From: Halolamina sp. CBA1230
Lineage (GTDB): Archaea; Halobacteriota; Halobacteria; Halobacteriales; Haloferacaceae
DNA: 64,000 nucleotides
Direction of reading: 5' to 3'
Assembly (NCBI RefSeq): GCF_002025255.2
Contig: NZ_CP054587.1
Location: 1,054,001 to 1,118,000, forward strand
A program made the translations under genes and the position numbers. The notes beneath the pieces are model-generated. The model was given only the letters and a program-made list of their open reading frames with translations, was not told the origin of the DNA and did not search any database. Shown piece by piece: positions 52,867-61,600 of the stretch; the first letter of the stretch is position 1; the number at the start of each line of letters is the position of its first letter.

Positions 52867-53561
52867 GCCTGCTCGAACTCGACGGCGTCGAGACGTACTA
52901 CGGCGAGAGCCACATTCTCGAGGGCGTCGACCTCGAAGTGGCGGAGGGCGAGGTGGTCGCGCTGATGGGCCGCAACGGCGTGGGGAAGACCACGACGCTG
53001 CGGAGCATCCTCCAGCTCACCCCGCCCCGCGAGGGGTCGATCCGCTACCGGGGCGAGGAGCTGGTCGGCAAGGAGACCCACGAGGTCGCCGACGCCGGCG
53101 TCGGCTGGATCCCCGAGGACCGCCGGATGTTCAGCCAGCTGACCGTCGAGGAGAACGTCCGTATCGCCGTCCCGAAGGGGGATGACGTCGAGGCGGGGCT
53201 CGACCTCGCCTGGGACGCGTTCCCCGACCTCGCGGAGATCAGCGACCGTCACGCCGGCGACCTCTCGGGCGGGCAGCAGCAGATGCTCGCCATCGCCCGC
53301 GGGCTGGTCGGCGGGAACGACCTGCTGCTGGTCGACGAGCCCAGCGAGGGGCTCGCGCCGCTGATCGTGGAGGCCGTCCACGACGCGCTCGAGGCGGCCG
53401 CCGGCGAGACGACGATCCTGCTGGTCGAGCAGAACCTCCCGATGGCGCTCGACCTCGCGGACCGGTTCTACGTACTGGACCACGGCGTCGTCGTCGACAG
53501 CGGCGACGCCGACGAGGTGTCGACCGACTCCGAACGGCTCAGGAGGCATCTCTCGGCATGA
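52863..53561 (+). CDS. livF: ABC transporter ATP-binding protein, LivF type
   Basis: 232 residues from a GTG overlapping the preceding gene by 4 bp. Walker A GRNGVGKTTTLRSILQL, the LivF-typical GWIPEDRRMFSQLTVEENV, signature LSGGQQQMLAIARGL and Walker B DLLLVDEPSEGLAP. The H-loop is VEQNLPMAL. Confidence 0.92.
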   Translation: MSLLELDGVETYYGESHILEGVDLEVAEGEVVALMGRNGVGKTTTLRSILQLTPPREGSIRYRGEELVGKETHEVADAGVGWIPEDRRMFSQLTVEENVRIAVPKGDDVEAGLDLAWDAFPDLAEISDRHAGDLSGGQQQMLAIARGLVGGNDLLLVDEPSEGLAPLIVEAVHDALEAAAGETTILLVEQNLPMALDLADRFYVLDHGVVVDSGDADEVSTDSERLRRHLSA

Positions 53562-54571
53562 CGGGGAGCGTCCTCGCGCCGCTGCTCGTCGACGCGCTGG
53601 GGGAGTTCCTCCGGCCCGGGACGCTGTCGGAAGTGTTCGTCAACGGGCTCTCGAAGGCCGCGCTGTACGCGATGATCGCCAGCGGGCTGACGCTGGTGTT
53701 CGGGCTGCTGGGCGTACTCAACTTCGCCCACGGCTCGTTCACCATGCTCGGCGCGTACCTCGGCGGGCTGGTGATGGTGGTGCTGGTCGGGAGCGCGACG
53801 GGCGACCTCGCCCGCGTGCTGTTCTTCCTACTCGGCACGCTGATCGTGTTCGCCGCGATCGGCGCGCTGGGCGGCGCCGTCGAGGTGGGGTTGATCCGCC
53901 AGCTGTACGACCGCCCGCCGATCTACCAGATCCTCCTCACGTTCGGGGTCGCGCTGGTGCTCGACGAGGCGGCCCGCATCCTGGTCGCGTTCTACGGCAT
54001 CCAGCCGATCACCGACTGGCGCGCGGCGCTGGGCACCAAGCCCGCGTTCATGGTCGAGAACATCGAGTTCGCCGGCCTGACGGTCGCGCCGCTGGCGCTG
54101 TTCCAGATCGTCTTCGGCGTCGTCACCATCGGCGCGGTCTGGCTGTTCCTCACCCGGACCCGCTACGGGATGGTGGTCCGGGCCGGCAGCGAGGACGACG
54201 AGATGACCGCCGCGCTGGGGATCGACGTGAACCGCGTGTTCACGACCGTGTTCGCGCTCGGCTCCGCGGTCGCCGGCGTCGCCGGCATGCTGCTGATGTG
54301 GGACCCCGTCTGGGGGGCGAGCCTCCCGCTGGCCCACGAGACGCTGCTGCCCGCGTTCGTCGTCGTGATCGTCGGTGGCCTCGGCACGTTCCGGGGTACC
54401 GTCGTCGCGGCCGGGCTCGTGGGGATGGTCGACGCGACGATGACCTGGTGGTTCCAGAACGCGATCACGTTCACCGGCCTCCCCGAGATGATGATCTTCC
54501 TCGTGCTCGTGCTGACGCTGATCGTGCGGCCACAGGGACTGTTCGGCGTCGAGGAGGTGGGTGGCCATTAG
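53558..54571 (+). CDS. livH: ABC transporter permease, LivH type
   Basis: 337 residues with about eight membrane helices. LivH-type motifs are seen (NGLSKAALYAMIASGLTLVFGLLGVLNFAHGSF; GMVVRAGSEDDEMTAALGIDVNRV). The start overlaps livF by 4 bp and the end overlaps livM by 11 bp. Confidence 0.9.
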   Translation: MTGSVLAPLLVDALGEFLRPGTLSEVFVNGLSKAALYAMIASGLTLVFGLLGVLNFAHGSFTMLGAYLGGLVMVVLVGSATGDLARVLFFLLGTLIVFAAIGALGGAVEVGLIRQLYDRPPIYQILLTFGVALVLDEAARILVAFYGIQPITDWRAALGTKPAFMVENIEFAGLTVAPLALFQIVFGVVTIGAVWLFLTRTRYGMVVRAGSEDDEMTAALGIDVNRVFTTVFALGSAVAGVAGMLLMWDPVWGASLPLAHETLLPAFVVVIVGGLGTFRGTVVAAGLVGMVDATMTWWFQNAITFTGLPEMMIFLVLVLTLIVRPQGLFGVEEVGGH

Positions 54572-55895
54572 CTCCCCTGCTGCCGACGCCGGTGAGGAGT
54601 CCGACCCGGCCGCGCCCGAGGAGAACAGCATCGCGGCCGCCAGCGGGGGCGAGTGGTGGCGCCGCTACCTCCGCGAGCACACCGCCCACGCGCTCGTGGT
54701 CGGGGCGCTCGCACTGTACCCGTTCGTCTACGCGCTGCTCGTCGCGTCGCCGCTGGGGACCGAGGCCGAGACGCTGCTCCCCCGCGTCGAGACGATGGTC
54801 GGCGTGTTCTACTTCGGCCTGTTCGCGATGTCGTTCGACTTCGTCTCGGGCTACACCGGCTACCTCTCGTTCGGCCACGCGATCTTCTACGGTACGGGCG
54901 CGTACTTCGTCGTGCTCGCGGCCAACGGGCAGGTGCCGCTGCTCGCGCCGGGGACGCCGTTCATGCTCCTGCTGCTGATCGGGGGGATGCTCGCGGTCGT
55001 CGTCGCGCTGGCGATCGGCGCGCTCTCCTTCCGGCTCTCGGGGGTGTATTTCGCGATGATCACGCTCGGGTTCGCCCAGGTCGCGTACGTGTTCGTCCGC
55101 GGCTGGGACTACGTGAGCGAGAACCCACAGGACGGCGCCGCGGTGTCGACGGAGATGCACCCCGGCGGCTTCGACATCGGGGTTCCCGGGATCGACGCGC
55201 TCAACCTCGCGATCGGCCGACTGACCGGCGACAGCATCGACCTACTGTTCGTCGAACTCGGCGGGACCGAGGTGTCGTACTACATGGTCGGGCTGGTGGT
55301 GCTGGGCTGCTACCTCGCGATGCAGCGGCTGATCCACTCCCCGTTCGGTACGGTGCTGCTGGCGATCCGCGAGAACGAGGAGCGCGCCGAGGCGGTCGGC
55401 TACGACCCGTTCCGGTTCAAGCTGGCGGCGTTCGCGATCAGCGGCTTCTTCGCCGCGATCGCGGGCGGGCTGTTCGCCGGCTTCCGGCGCTCGGTCGCCC
55501 CCGACAACTCGATGTACTTCCTCGTCACCGGCGACGCGCTGCTGGCGTCGATCATCGGCGGGTTCGGCACGCTCGCCGGGCCGCTGTACGGCCGGCTGTT
55601 CGACGAGACCGTCCGGGAGTTCCTCTCGAAGCGGGGGTCCGGCGGCGGGCTACTGCCGTACCTCCGGGAACACCTGCCGGCGGGCGTGATCGAGGCCGAC
55701 CTCGTGGGCGGGCTCACGGTTGGCGGCGCAATCGAGACGTTCCTCAACGGCCACGCCAGCCTCTACGTCGGCGTGATCTTCGTGCTGTTCGTGCTGTACG
55801 TCCCGAACGGCCTGCTCGGCACCGTCCGTGACCGCCTCGGCGGCACGGTCGCGAAACAGCTCCCGGACTACCTCGACCGGTACCGCCGCGACTGA
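54561..55895 (+). CDS. livM: ABC transporter permease, LivM type
   Basis: 444 residues from a GTG at 54561. About ten membrane helices. LivM motifs FDFVSGYTGYLSFGHAIFYGTGAY, LSGVYFAMITLGFAQ and GTVLLAIRENEERAEAVGYDPFRFKLAAFAISGFFAAIAGGL. An inserted hydrophilic loop of about 50 residues near 255-345 (RLFDETVREFLSKRGSGGGLLPYLREHLPAG) is longer than usual. Confidence 0.9.
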   Translation: MAISSPAADAGEESDPAAPEENSIAAASGGEWWRRYLREHTAHALVVGALALYPFVYALLVASPLGTEAETLLPRVETMVGVFYFGLFAMSFDFVSGYTGYLSFGHAIFYGTGAYFVVLAANGQVPLLAPGTPFMLLLLIGGMLAVVVALAIGALSFRLSGVYFAMITLGFAQVAYVFVRGWDYVSENPQDGAAVSTEMHPGGFDIGVPGIDALNLAIGRLTGDSIDLLFVELGGTEVSYYMVGLVVLGCYLAMQRLIHSPFGTVLLAIRENEERAEAVGYDPFRFKLAAFAISGFFAAIAGGLFAGFRRSVAPDNSMYFLVTGDALLASIIGGFGTLAGPLYGRLFDETVREFLSKRGSGGGLLPYLREHLPAGVIEADLVGGLTVGGAIETFLNGHASLYVGVIFVLFVLYVPNGLLGTVRDRLGGTVAKQLPDYLDRYRRD

Positions 55896-55923
55896 TCGGT
55901 CGGGGGCTTTCGACTGCAACGCA

Positions 55924-56937
55924 ATGACCGTCTCACTCACCGGCTACGGCCGCGACGTACCGCAGGAAACCATCACGGGCGAGGAGATCGCCGACCGCTC
56001 GGGGATCCCCGAGGACGTGGTCGTCGAGAAGATGGGCGTCGCCGAGAAACACGTCTGCCCGTCCGACGACGACCACGCCACCGACATGGGCGTCGCCGCG
56101 GCCCGCGACGCGCTCGCCGACGCCGGGGTCGACGCCACCGACGTGGAGCTGGTGCTGTACCACGGCTCGGAGTACAAGGACCACGTCGTCTGGTCGGCCG
56201 CCGCGGACATCGCCGACCGACTCGGCGCCGAGAACGCCTACGCAACCGAGAGCTACTCGCTCTGTGCCGGCCAGCCGATCGCGCTCCGGCAGGTCGCCGC
56301 ACAGATCGAAGCCGGCGACGTGGGGACGGCGCTGCTCGTGGGCGCCAGCCGCGAGGAGGACCTCGTGGACTACACCGACGCGGACGCCTCGTTCATGTTC
56401 AACTTCGGTTCGGGGGCGTGTGCGACCGTGCTCGAACGCGGCGCCGGCGAGCGCGCGCTCGCGACGGTCCACGGCCACGCCGCGAAAACCGACGGCTCGT
56501 TCTCGCGGGACGTGATCATGCCCGCCGGCGGCTCCGAGCTCCCGCCCAGCGCGACGACCGTCGACGAGGGGCTGCACACGCTGACGGTGCCCGACCCCGA
56601 CGGGATGAAGGAGCGGCTGGGCGAGGTGAGCCTCGCGAACTTCCTTGCCGTCGCCGACGACGCGCTCGCCGAATCGGGGCTGACCCGGGAGGATATCGAC
56701 TTCGTCGCGCTCACCCACATGAAGCGCTCGTTCCACGAGTACCTCACCGACGAACTGGGCGTCGGCGACGGCCACCATTACCTCGACGAGTACGGCCACG
56801 TCCAGAGCGTCGACCAGGTGCTCGCGCTGGACGAGGGGCTGGAACGCGGGCTGGTGGAGGACGGCGACGTGGTGCTGTTCCTGGCGGCGGGGACGGGGTA
56901 CACCTGGGCGGCGAGTGTGCTGCGCTGGGTCGACTGA
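55924..56937 (+). CDS. KAS III-like (thiolase-superfamily) condensing enzyme
   Basis: 337 residues of the 3-oxoacyl-ACP synthase III / HMG-CoA synthase fold. The active-site cysteine is Cys114 in TESYSLCAGQP. His265 lies in VALTHMKRS. Where FabH has the Asn of GN(T/S), this protein has His292 (YGHVQSVDQ), so the classical Cys-His-Asn triad becomes Cys-His-His. HMG-CoA synthase instead uses a Glu, which I do not find. It lies 28 bp after livM, so it is in the transporter operon, an unusual place for such an enzyme. Confidence 0.82.
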   Translation: MTVSLTGYGRDVPQETITGEEIADRSGIPEDVVVEKMGVAEKHVCPSDDDHATDMGVAAARDALADAGVDATDVELVLYHGSEYKDHVVWSAAADIADRLGAENAYATESYSLCAGQPIALRQVAAQIEAGDVGTALLVGASREEDLVDYTDADASFMFNFGSGACATVLERGAGERALATVHGHAAKTDGSFSRDVIMPAGGSELPPSATTVDEGLHTLTVPDPDGMKERLGEVSLANFLAVADDALAESGLTREDIDFVALTHMKRSFHEYLTDELGVGDGHHYLDEYGHVQSVDQVLALDEGLERGLVEDGDVVLFLAAGTGYTWAASVLRWVD

Positions 56938-57084
56938 GGGTCGGTCATCGCTCGGTTTTAGCCGAATCTTCCGTCGAAACGCCTGCGACGTCGCTCGTGC
57001 GTAAACAGTGATTGGTCAACCCCGGAGACGACCAACCGGTAGGAGAGTGGAGAGCCCCAATAGTGACAGCAACCTGGAAAAATC

Positions 57085-57094
57085 TTTTTATTAA
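57085..57094 (+). promoter_or_regulatory. TATA-like box of the low-GC orphan gene
   Basis: TTTTTATTAA, followed by GTGGTGAG (57114-57121), a Shine-Dalgarno-like site 6 bases before an ATG at 57128. The AT-rich sequence is distinct from surrounding promoters. Confidence 0.5.
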
Positions 57095-57127
57095 CGTACT
57101 CCAGAGTTTTCATGTGGTGAGTTAACA

Positions 57128-57181
57128 ATGAGCACCTTCAGCCAGAGGCTCAACGGGGTGTACCAATGGCGGGGGAGTTAG
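57128..57181 (+). CDS. 17-codon ORF overlapping the orphan gene
   Basis: ATG with a good Shine-Dalgarno spacing encodes MSTFSQRLNGVYQWRGS and stops at 57181, overlapping the first 16 bases of the 57166 gene in another frame. It could be a leader peptide with coupled translation, or the real N-terminus of the next gene before a frameshift. Confidence 0.3.
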   Translation: MSTFSQRLNGVYQWRGS

Positions 57182-57660
57182 ACGTTCGAGACGTTTCAGT
57201 GGTGTATAGTAGTCAGATATGGAGGCTCACGAAGAAGAATATCGCAGTTGCAACGGGAATAACGGGCGACGGCCGACATGTACAGGGTATCGGGACGAGC
57301 CGATGGTCGGGAGATACGGCGATGGATGGAGCAATCGAGAACCTCAAAGAGAACGCCAGAACGAGAGATTTCTCGTTTCAAATCGTTGCGCTGGAAGGCG
57401 GATACGCAAACGTTCGTATCGAATTTCTGGATGAACAGGGGATCTACCGAACAACGGGCTCAACACGGGGGTTAACCGCAAACAAGCGGGTTGAAGTCAA
57501 CGCATCGAAAGAAGGGAGGAGTGTGAGCGCGAATAACGATGAGAGCGGGTTCTCGTTGGAGAATGTTGGATTCGGTCGGCGAGATTGGTCGGAGATGCTC
57601 GACGGCGCATTAGACTCCGCCGAATCGAGACTTGACCGCGTCGGTACCACCTCTGTTTAA
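57166..57660 (+). CDS. Orphan protein in a lower-GC island
   Basis: 164 residues, soluble, mixed composition and less acidic than neighbours (MAGELDVRDVSVVYSSQIWRLTKKN, then GITGDGRHVQGIGTSRWSGDTAMDGAIENLKENARTRDF). A Gly-rich middle is followed by predicted strands. I do not recognise the family. GC content is far below the window average and codon use is different, consistent with recent transfer. GGGGTG (57155-57160) is a fair ribosome site for the ATG at 57166. Confidence 0.65.
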   Translation: MAGELDVRDVSVVYSSQIWRLTKKNIAVATGITGDGRHVQGIGTSRWSGDTAMDGAIENLKENARTRDFSFQIVALEGGYANVRIEFLDEQGIYRTTGSTRGLTANKRVEVNASKEGRSVSANNDESGFSLENVGFGRRDWSEMLDGALDSAESRLDRVGTTSV

Positions 57661-57924
57661 CAATTCAAAGACGCGATTCCGTTTCTCCCTAACATCCCTT
57701 TCAGTCAGTTGGTAGCGCATGGGAGCCACTCCTGTCGCTGGCTGCACACTCTATATTCAGCGAGCCGCTTTTCACGGCCACGTGGTGGCTCCTGATCTCA
57801 CGTGTACAGCATCGCTCTCTACTAGGGCTTCAGAATCTATCGTGCGTTTACGCGATAGCGGCTCACAGAACCTGTTTCCCTGAACAGCATCCGCGAGTGA
57901 AGGAGGGAGGCCCCCTAAAAAGGT
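57661..57924. other. 264-bp gap with nested inverted repeats
   Basis: GGAGCCAC (57722-57729) pairs with GTGGCTCC (57785-57792). Inside, TCGCTG (57735-57740) pairs with CAGCGA (57758-57763). Further on, CTATCG/CGATAG (57838-57843 and 57854-57859) forms another stem. The sequence is lower in GC, like the orphan gene before it. No ORF of note. Confidence 0.4.
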
Positions 57925-58674
57925 TCAGACGAACGCCTGCCGGATCACTGCCGCCAGCACGCGCGCAAACCCCGTCCCGTCGCTCCAGAACGCCGACTCG
58001 TCGGCGACAGTCGGCATCTCGTCGGTCGGCTGCACGCTCAGCAGCACGGTGTCGCCGTCGACCAGCAGCACGCGACCCACGCTGAGCTCCGGCGCCGCGT
58101 CCTCGACGTCGATCACGGACAGTCCCGCGTCGCTCGCGGCCGCACGCACCTCGGCGTCGGCGCTGGCGACGGTCACGTCGACGCGCTCGCTCGCGGCGTC
58201 GACGAGCGCGTCGGCCACGTCGCCGGTCAGCAGCGCCAGGTTGCTCGTCGCGAACAGCACCTCGTGCTCGGCGCCCGCGACCAGCGAGGTGATGCGGGCC
58301 GTGACGTTCTCCCGCCCCTCCGTGGTCCAGATCGCCTCGCGGTCGTCGGAGGGAGCCTGCTGGCCGCGGACCGTCTCCAGGTGGTCGAACGCGTCCTCGG
58401 CGGCCGACTTCAGCCGGTCGTACAGCAGTTCCCGGGCCTCGTCGACGGGAACCGGGCGGTAGCGAGTGGGCGAACCCTCTTGGACGTCGATCAGTCCCAG
58501 GCCCTCCAACTCGTCCGTCGCGCCGTACACCTGCGACCTGGGCACCTCCGTCACCTGTGCGACCTCGCTCGCGCTGGCGACGCCGATCTTCTGGAGGCCG
58601 ACGAACGTCCGGGCCGCGTACGTCGAGAGCCCGAGTTCGGTCAGCGCGTTCGCGGCGTCGGCGTCGTCCATCAC
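57925..58674 (-). CDS. TrmB-like HTH regulator
   Basis: 249 residues. The N-terminal winged HTH (LGLSTYAARTFVGLQKIGVASASEVAQVTEVPRSQVYGATDELEGLGLIDVQ) is TrmB/Sugar-binding type, with a coiled linker (LKSAAEDAFDHLETVRGQQ) and a C-terminal domain of the phospholipase-D-like effector kind. Its start overlaps the stop of the RND gene by 4 bp, so it is made with the pump and may regulate it. Confidence 0.83.
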   Translation of the reverse strand: MMDDADAANALTELGLSTYAARTFVGLQKIGVASASEVAQVTEVPRSQVYGATDELEGLGLIDVQEGSPTRYRPVPVDEARELLYDRLKSAAEDAFDHLETVRGQQAPSDDREAIWTTEGRENVTARITSLVAGAEHEVLFATSNLALLTGDVADALVDAASERVDVTVASADAEVRAAASDAGLSVIDVEDAAPELSVGRVLLVDGDTVLLSVQPTDEMPTVADESAFWSDGTGFARVLAAVIRQAFV

Positions 58675-61600
58675 TCCTCCTCGCGGGTCCAGGCCTGTTC
58701 GATCCGACTGAGCTGTGCCTCGGTGAGCTCCTCGTGCTCGAAGCTCTCGTAGGCGTCCGCGAGGTCCGCCGCCGTCACCGAGCCCGCGGCGGTGACGCGC
58801 TCGAACACGTCGGTCACGACCTCGACCTCGCGGTCGCCGGCCGTCTTGTGGCTCTCGCCGTCGACGACGATCACGCCGTCGAAGCCGAACGTGTCGCCGT
58901 CCGTGGCGTCCTCGGGCACCGTAGTCGTGTACTGGAGCGTCGGGTTCTCGCCGTCGAACGCTGCCGAGACCACGCCGTCGGTCGCGACCGCCCGTTCCGG
59001 TTCGGGCGTCGCGGACGCGACGGCCGAACGGCCGTCGACGCGCTCGGACAGTACCGTACGGCCGTCGACGCCGCCGGTCTCGACGGTCACTGTGACCGTG
59101 CCGCCGGGGCCGACGACCGAGCGGTCGAAGCGGCGTTCGGCGCGGGGCCCCTCGCCCGGCACGGTGCCCGCCGCACTATCGTCGTCGTCCTCGTCCGGCG
59201 CGGGGAACACGCCGTCCGGGCCGACGTATCGCGTCCAGACCGCGAGCAGCGAGGGCAGCACCAGCACGCTCGCGAGGAACGCGTAGATGATCGTCAGCCC
59301 GGTGATCTGGCCGAACTGCTGCAGCGGCGGCAGGATCGCGAAGATCAGCACGCCGAACCCGCCGACCGTCGTGGCAGCCGACCCCAGCAGCGCGCCGCCG
59401 GTGCCGGTGACCGCCCGCTCCATCGCGGTCCAAATCTCGCCGGTGCGTTCCAGCTCCTGGTTGTACCGCTCGGAGAGGTGGATGCTGTACGCCACCCCCA
59501 GCCCGACGGTGAGGCTGGTGATCATCCCCGTGATCACGTTGAACGGGATCTCCAGCAGATGCATCGTGCCGAGGATCCACGTCACGCTGAACGCGACCGG
59601 GAGCAGCGTCACCGCCCCCAGGCTCGCGCTGCCCTCCGTGATCCGGTAGGCGATCATGAGGAACACGAACGTCGCCACCAGCGTGATGATCAGACTCTCG
59701 ACGACGGTCTCGAGCAGCTGGTCTTGGACGATCTTGTTCAGGACCGCGCTCCCCGTCGCGGTGGCGTCCAGCCCCTCGCCGTCGACCTCGTCGGCCACGT
59801 CGCGCATCGACTCGGTGACGGCGTCGCCGTTCGCGCCGCCCTGGATCGAGACGACGATCCGCATCGCGGTGTACTCGCCGTCCTCCCGGTTGATCACGTC
59901 CGACGCACGGTCGGGCGCGACCTCGAACAGCTCGTCGTACAGCGCGCCGAGGTTTCGGTCGGGGACGCCGTCGTCGTCCGTGTCCGCGGCCGCGAACTCC
60001 TCGGCGAAGGAGTCGTTCTCCGCGGCGACGGCTTCCATCACCGACAGCGGGCTCTCGATCCGCGGTTCGCCGTTCGAGAGCGTCTGTGTCACGTTGTCGT
60101 GCTCGGCCGCCGTCTCCTCGGCGTCGGCGACGCGCTGGAGCACGTCGTCGTCGGTGAGATCACCGCCGTCGGGGCGTATCAGAATCTGTGCCTGCGAGTC
60201 CTGCCGCAGGAAGTTCTCGTTGACGTACTCGAGGTTCGACTTCGCGGTGTACTCGCTCGGCGCGAACGGCTCGGGTAGGTCCTTCATCCAGTCCGCGGGG
60301 TCCTCCGCGATGAAGTCCGACTGCTCGAAGGAGGTGTCGACCTGTGTCGCGCCGTACCCCCCGCCGGCGCTGAGAACCAGTGCCAGCACGATCACGAGGT
60401 ACGGGCTCTTGCGCGCCGCGGTGGCGCCGACGGAGAGCACCGACGAGAACGCGCCGCCGCCGGTGCCGAACGCCGGCTTCCGGCGGTCGATCCCGCGGGC
60501 TTCCAGGAACTCGTCGAGTTCGACCTTCATCGCTGGGATCAGCAGGCCGAACACCAGCAGCGCCGCGACGATCCCCGCCGCGCTCACGATGCCGAACTCC
60601 CGGATCGGCGGCACCGGGCTGGTGACGTTCGACAGGAAGCCGATCACGGTCGTCGCCGTGACGTAGATCAGCGCGATCCCGACGCCGACGAGCGCGGTCC
60701 GCATCGAGCTGCGGGGGGCGCTCTCGCCACCGTTCCCGCGCTCCTCCCGGTGGCGCATGAAGATGTGGATCGCGTAGTCGATGCTCAGCCCGATCAGCAG
60801 CACCGGGACGGCGATGAAGATCTGGTTGAACGCGATGTCCGCCCAGCCCATGAAGCCGAACGTCCACGCGAGCACGGCGCCGATGCCGAACAGCCCCAGC
60901 AGGATGTCGAGCACGTCGCGGTAGGCGACCGCCAGGGCGATCAGCACGAAGATGATCGCCAGCGGCCCGACGATCAGCAGGCTATCGGTCATCGAGTTGT
61001 TGATCTCGTGGAAGATGATGCCGGCGCCGAAGACGAGGTACTCCCCGCCGTCGGCCTGGTCGGCCAGCTCCTGCATAGCCAACTGGGCGTCGGTCACGTC
61101 CTCACCCGCGGTCCCCTGCGAGGCGGAGCCCTCGCCCTCCATCGTCACGATCAGCATCGTCGCGTCGGCCTCGGTGGAGCCGGGGTCGTAGTCGGTCGGC
61201 ATCAGGGCGAACGTCCCGGGCCCGTCGCCGCCGTTCCCGCCGGCGTCCTCGCCGAGCACGGTGCCGATCGTGTCGTGGATCTCCGACTCGTTCATCGAGC
61301 GGAGCTGCTCCTGCTGCTCCTCGAGCGTCGCGTTTTCGGCGTTCTCGTACTGCTGTTGCTCGGTTTCGAGCTCGTCAGCCAGCTCCTGCAGGCGGTCGGC
61401 GTCCGCCTGGAGCGCCTCGGAGCGGTTCTGGAGCGCGGCGTACTGATCCTCCAGCACGCCCTGTGTGCCGAGCTGGTACGCCTCCTGCGCCGCCGCCTCG
61501 GACTGTGCGTTCCGGAGCTGCTCGGCGGCGCGCTCGAACGTCGCGGCGTCCTCGTCGTCGAGTTCGACGGTCGTGTCCGCGCGCACGTCCGCGAACTCGG

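Noticed and set aside
57690-57760. Possible tRNA gene near 57.7 kb because of CAGTTGGTAGCGC
   Set aside because: No acceptor stem, no 7-base anticodon loop with a 5-bp stem and no GGTTCAA T-arm can be built; at most a tRNA-like fragment.
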